A DNA stretch of 18,439 nt from an uncultured Lactobacillus sp. (GTDB lineage Bacteria; Bacillota; Bacilli; Lactobacillales; Lactobacillaceae): positions 1 to 18,439 of the forward strand of contig CAMLRO010000026.1 of the NCBI GenBank assembly GCA_946482425.1, written 5' to 3'. The translations under genes were made by a program, and so were the position numbers. Below the pieces are notes generated by a model that ran no database searches, was not told the origin of the DNA, and worked only from the letters and a program-made list of their open reading frames with translations. This document shows, piece after piece, positions 15,078 to 18,439 of the stretch. Numbering within the stretch: the first letter of the stretch is position 1; each line of letters opens with the position of its first letter.

Positions 15078-16475
15078 ATGCAAAGAAAATTAGATGCAAA
15101 ATTAATTTGTTCAATTTTCGCAGCCGGATTAATGTCTTTTTCAGGTGTGCTAATTGAAACAGCAGGAAACGTTACTTTTCCCGTTTTAATGAATGATTTT
15201 CATGTTAATATGGCTACCGTACAGTGGATGACAACTGGTTATTTGTTAGTTGCTTCTATTATTATGCCATTATCTGCATATTTAAAAAGAAATTTTAGTT
15301 CAAGAAAACTTTTTGTGACAGCCGCTACCTTATTTATTTGTGGTTTAGTAATTGATGCAGTAGCAAATCAATTTATTTTTCTGGTACTTGGTCGTGTCAT
15401 CCAAGGAGCAGGTGCAGGAATAGCTATTCCATTAATGTTTAATATTATTTTGGAACGGACGCCATTAGATAAAATTGGACTGCTTATGGGAATAGGAACA
15501 ATGATTACGGCGGTTGCTCCAGCTTTAGGTCCAACATTTGGCGGATTAGTCGTCAATACTTTAGGTTGGCGCTACATATTTATTTTTATCATTCCTGTGA
15601 TGATTATTTCTCTACTAATGGGTATAGCTTCAATTAATGATGAATCCAAAAAAATTGCACATACGCAACTCGATACAGCAGGATTTCTGAGCATTGCTTT
15701 AACATTTATCGGTTTTATTTTTGCTTTTAGCAATTTGTCTACCATATTACAAAAACCATTAATGTTCATTTTGCCTCTGGCAGTTGGTGTTATTTGTTTA
15801 ATTATTTTTATCAAGCATTCATTAAATACCGCTACTCCGTTAATTAATATTAGAGTTTTTAAAAACACTAAATTTACTCAAGGCATAACAGCTTATTTTA
15901 TTTTTCAAGTTAATACTTTAGGATTGTCGTTTATCTTGCCTAATTATGTTCAAATTGTTAATCATTCTACAGCAATGACTGCAGGTCTTCTGCTTTTAAC
16001 CGGTGGACTTGTTGGAGCGGTGCTCTCACCAATTAGTGGCAGATTGCTCGACAATTACGGTCCCAGAAAGCCAATTATGACGGGTGCTTTTTTTGAAATA
16101 ATAGGCGGCATTCTTTATTGTTTATTTGCTTCCTCACTATCATCTGGCAAAATTATTCTGTTCTATGCTATTACAATGATGGGTATAGGTCTGGTAATGG
16201 GGGACACAATGACTGCTTCCATTGGTCAACTAGATGAAAAAGAAAATACAGATGGCAATGGTCTGTTCAATATGGCGCAGCAATTTGCTGGAGCTGTCGG
16301 CACGGCAATTATTTCAGCTATTATGCAATTTGTAGAACAGATGAGTAGTCAAAGCTCTACTACTGGAAAATACATTGAGGCTGCTCAGGTAGGTTTTATT
16401 TTTATTCTAATTATTGTTCTTGTTGGTGTATACTTACTTTACCAAGCAACAAAACCAATGAAGGCAAAGGAATAG
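15078..16475 (+). CDS. MFS multidrug exporter, DHA2 (EmrB/QacA) type
   Basis: A proton-driven drug exporter of the inner membrane, 465 residues, hydrophobic nearly throughout, consistent with 12 to 14 membrane helices. LGRVIQGAGAG (104-114) and APALGPTFGG (147-156, the antiporter motif C) followed by LGWRYIF are the hallmarks of the DHA2 group. The ATG at 15078 follows TAGGAGGAA at about 15063-15071. The length fits a 14-helix pump. The substrate is unknown. It shares a transcript with the MarR gene four bases downstream and lies behind the palindromic operator, so its expression probably rises when a ligand releases MarR. Confidence 0.92.
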   Translation: MQRKLDAKLICSIFAAGLMSFSGVLIETAGNVTFPVLMNDFHVNMATVQWMTTGYLLVASIIMPLSAYLKRNFSSRKLFVTAATLFICGLVIDAVANQFIFLVLGRVIQGAGAGIAIPLMFNIILERTPLDKIGLLMGIGTMITAVAPALGPTFGGLVVNTLGWRYIFIFIIPVMIISLLMGIASINDESKKIAHTQLDTAGFLSIALTFIGFIFAFSNLSTILQKPLMFILPLAVGVICLIIFIKHSLNTATPLINIRVFKNTKFTQGITAYFIFQVNTLGLSFILPNYVQIVNHSTAMTAGLLLLTGGLVGAVLSPISGRLLDNYGPRKPIMTGAFFEIIGGILYCLFASSLSSGKIILFYAITMMGIGLVMGDTMTASIGQLDEKENTDGNGLFNMAQQFAGAVGTAIISAIMQFVEQMSSQSSTTGKYIEAAQVGFIFILIIVLVGVYLLYQATKPMKAKE

Positions 16476-16479
16476 ATTA

Positions 16480-16905
16480 ATGAACAGATTAGGATTAGCC
16501 TTACAGCGTGTACAAAATACATTTAATCGTAATGCTGATTACTACGCCAGAAAAATTGGTTTAACTGGAACACAGATGTTGATCATTGAATATTTGGCTT
16601 CATTTGCCCAAAACAAGTCAATTTATCAGAAGGATATTGAGCATGAATTTAACATTAGGAAGTCTACTGCTACTAATGTATTACGCTTAATGGAAGAAAA
16701 AAACTTAATTACCAAAAAAGTTGATCAATATGATACACGATTAAAGGCAATAATTCTAACTGAGAAAGCTGTCAAGCTAAGACCAAAAATAACTAATTAT
16801 TTTGTCAATTCTGAGAATAGTTATGCCAAAATTTTAGGAGCTGATACGAAGAAAGAATTGGTAAAAAATCTACAGAAGCTGAATGAAGCCATATCTGAAA
16901 AATAG
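16480..16905 (+). CDS. MarR-family transcriptional regulator
   Basis: A dimeric winged-helix repressor of 141 residues. The helix-turn-helix lies at about 45-75 (IYQKDIEHEFNIRKSTATNV) and the wing follows with the DTR motif at 85-87 and KAIILTEKA. Flanking helices at both ends should form the dimer. The ATG lies four bases after the transporter stop and uses a ribosome site (AAAGGAA) inside that gene, so the two are coupled. The natural inference is that it represses its own operon through the palindrome at 15040-15059. The inducer cannot be read from the sequence. Confidence 0.93.
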   Translation: MNRLGLALQRVQNTFNRNADYYARKIGLTGTQMLIIEYLASFAQNKSIYQKDIEHEFNIRKSTATNVLRLMEEKNLITKKVDQYDTRLKAIILTEKAVKLRPKITNYFVNSENSYAKILGADTKKELVKNLQKLNEAISEK

Positions 16906-16909
16906 ATCA

Positions 16910-16947
16910 AAAAAATAGTTATTGCTTTCACGCAATAACTATTTTTT
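16910..16947. terminator. Bidirectional terminator between marR and guaB
   Basis: A perfect 16-bp stem (AAAAAATAGTTATTGC against its exact complement) with a TTTCAC loop, A-run on the left and T-run on the right. It serves both the MarR gene and the convergent guaB. Confidence 0.95.
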
Positions 16948-16958
16948 AATTTAAATTT

Positions 16959-18104
<1,146 letters not shown>

Positions 18105-18149
18105 TTAATGCACTCTCCTTTTCAAAAATATTAAAGTTAAATTGATTAC

Positions 18150-18234
18150 ACTTTACTAGTGATTTTAACCTTGGTCAAGATAAAATTATAGATCGTATTG
18201 TTAAAATTATAGTATTACTAGCGAAGTATTTCAA
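18150..18234 (-). promoter_or_regulatory. guaB promoter region with two candidate promoters
   Basis: On the minus strand TTGAAA (complement of 18229-18234) and TATAAT (complement of 18206-18211) are 17 bases apart. A second pair, TTGACC (18173-18178) and TAAAGT (18150-18155), is also 17 bases apart. The first has the better -10 box, the second the better -35 box. Either or both may be used. Confidence 0.65.
18181..18212. repeat. 11-bp direct repeat with 21-base period upstream of guaB
   Basis: TAAAATTATAG occurs at 18181-18191 and again at 18202-18212, in the same orientation and 21 bases apart, about two helical turns. The second copy overlaps the upstream -10 box of guaB. It may be a protein-binding pair or a chance product of AT-rich sequence. 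Confidence 0.5.
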
Positions 18235-18404
18235 TGTAAAAATCGAACAAAATCACAATATTAATAGATATTGTAAGTTATAAATAAAAATGTTATGATT
18301 TTTAATATTGATTTATAGCTATATAAAAGCTTAAATGATAAAGAGGGTAATTAGACTTCACTTAAAATGTTCGTATTTAAAATTATTTTGTTAAGGAGAA
18401 AAAG
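18235..18404. other. Divergent intergenic region, guaB / next gene
   Basis: Contains CGAACA at 18244-18249 and its inverse TGTTCG at 18368-18373. They resemble half-sites of the purine-repressor box but lie too far apart for a standard pair. TTGATT at 18308-18313 and TTAAAT at 18331-18336 (17-base spacing) are a weak plus-strand promoter candidate for the gene at 18405. I see no RNA gene here. Confidence 0.35.
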
Positions 18405-18439
18405 ATGATCCAAAAATTATCTCGTAAGTTTGTTGACGG
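18405..18439 (+). CDS. Start of an unidentified gene, cut by the window end
   Basis: ATG at 18405 with a strong AAGGAGA site at 18393-18399 opens a frame reading MIQKLSRKFVD to the last base. The clean ribosome site makes a real gene likely. Eleven codons are too few to name it. Confidence 0.6.
   Translation, partial: MIQKLSRKFVD

Overview
The window looks like a chromosomal segment of a low-GC Gram-positive lactic acid bacterium, most likely a Lactobacillus sensu stricto of the acidophilus/helveticus/crispatus type. The basis is the AT-rich sequence with strong AAGGAGG-type ribosome binding sites, the gene order murB-cdaA-cdaR-glmM, an IMP dehydrogenase without CBS domains, and the wreck of a secreted protein with a lactobacillar SLAP (S-layer-associated) domain. 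The species is inferred, not proven. Nearly all genes are conserved housekeeping genes. The accessory material is confined to the stretch between glmM and glmS and to short repeats after glmS.

Layout. 29-904 (minus): Cof-type HAD phosphatase. 1099-3267 (plus): ung-pta-tsaE, tightly packed and ended by a terminator shared with the convergent DEDDh exonuclease gene (3299-3832, minus). 3933-8060 (plus): the cell-envelope operon murB-cdaA-cdaR-glmM, making UDP-MurNAc, c-di-AMP with its regulator, and glucosamine-1-phosphate, ended by a strong 16-bp-stem terminator. 8138-8940: a graveyard holding a possible gene tail, the left end of an IS3-like element with a truncated orfA, and a frameshifted, truncated SLAP-protein gene on the minus strand. 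9184-10995: glmS from its own consensus promoter, with no glmS ribozyme visible. 11093-11172: a long imperfect palindrome that shares sequence with the IS end. 11254-13281: HAD phosphatase, CopY/BlaI-like repressor and a four-segment membrane protein. 13421-14944: a GT4 glycosyltransferase of TagE/TarM/GtfA type. 15078-16905: a DHA2-type drug transporter and a MarR repressor under a promoter whose start point is covered by a near-perfect palindromic operator. 16959-18104 (minus): guaB. 18405 onward: the first 11 codons of a gene leaving the window.

How the genes fit together. Most of the plus-strand genes serve envelope synthesis. GlmS makes glucosamine-6-P, GlmM turns it into glucosamine-1-P, and MurB commits UDP-GlcNAc to peptidoglycan. 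CdaA makes c-di-AMP, which controls turgor, and is known in other Firmicutes to be bound by CdaR and GlmM. The MFS/MarR pair is a self-contained efflux module. I see no phage, CRISPR array, toxin-antitoxin pair or clearly new defence system. The features most worth a second look are the remnant region 8138-8940, the palindromic repeat 11093-11172, the CopY-like protein with a changed metal motif next to an uncharacterised membrane protein, and the direct repeats upstream of guaB.
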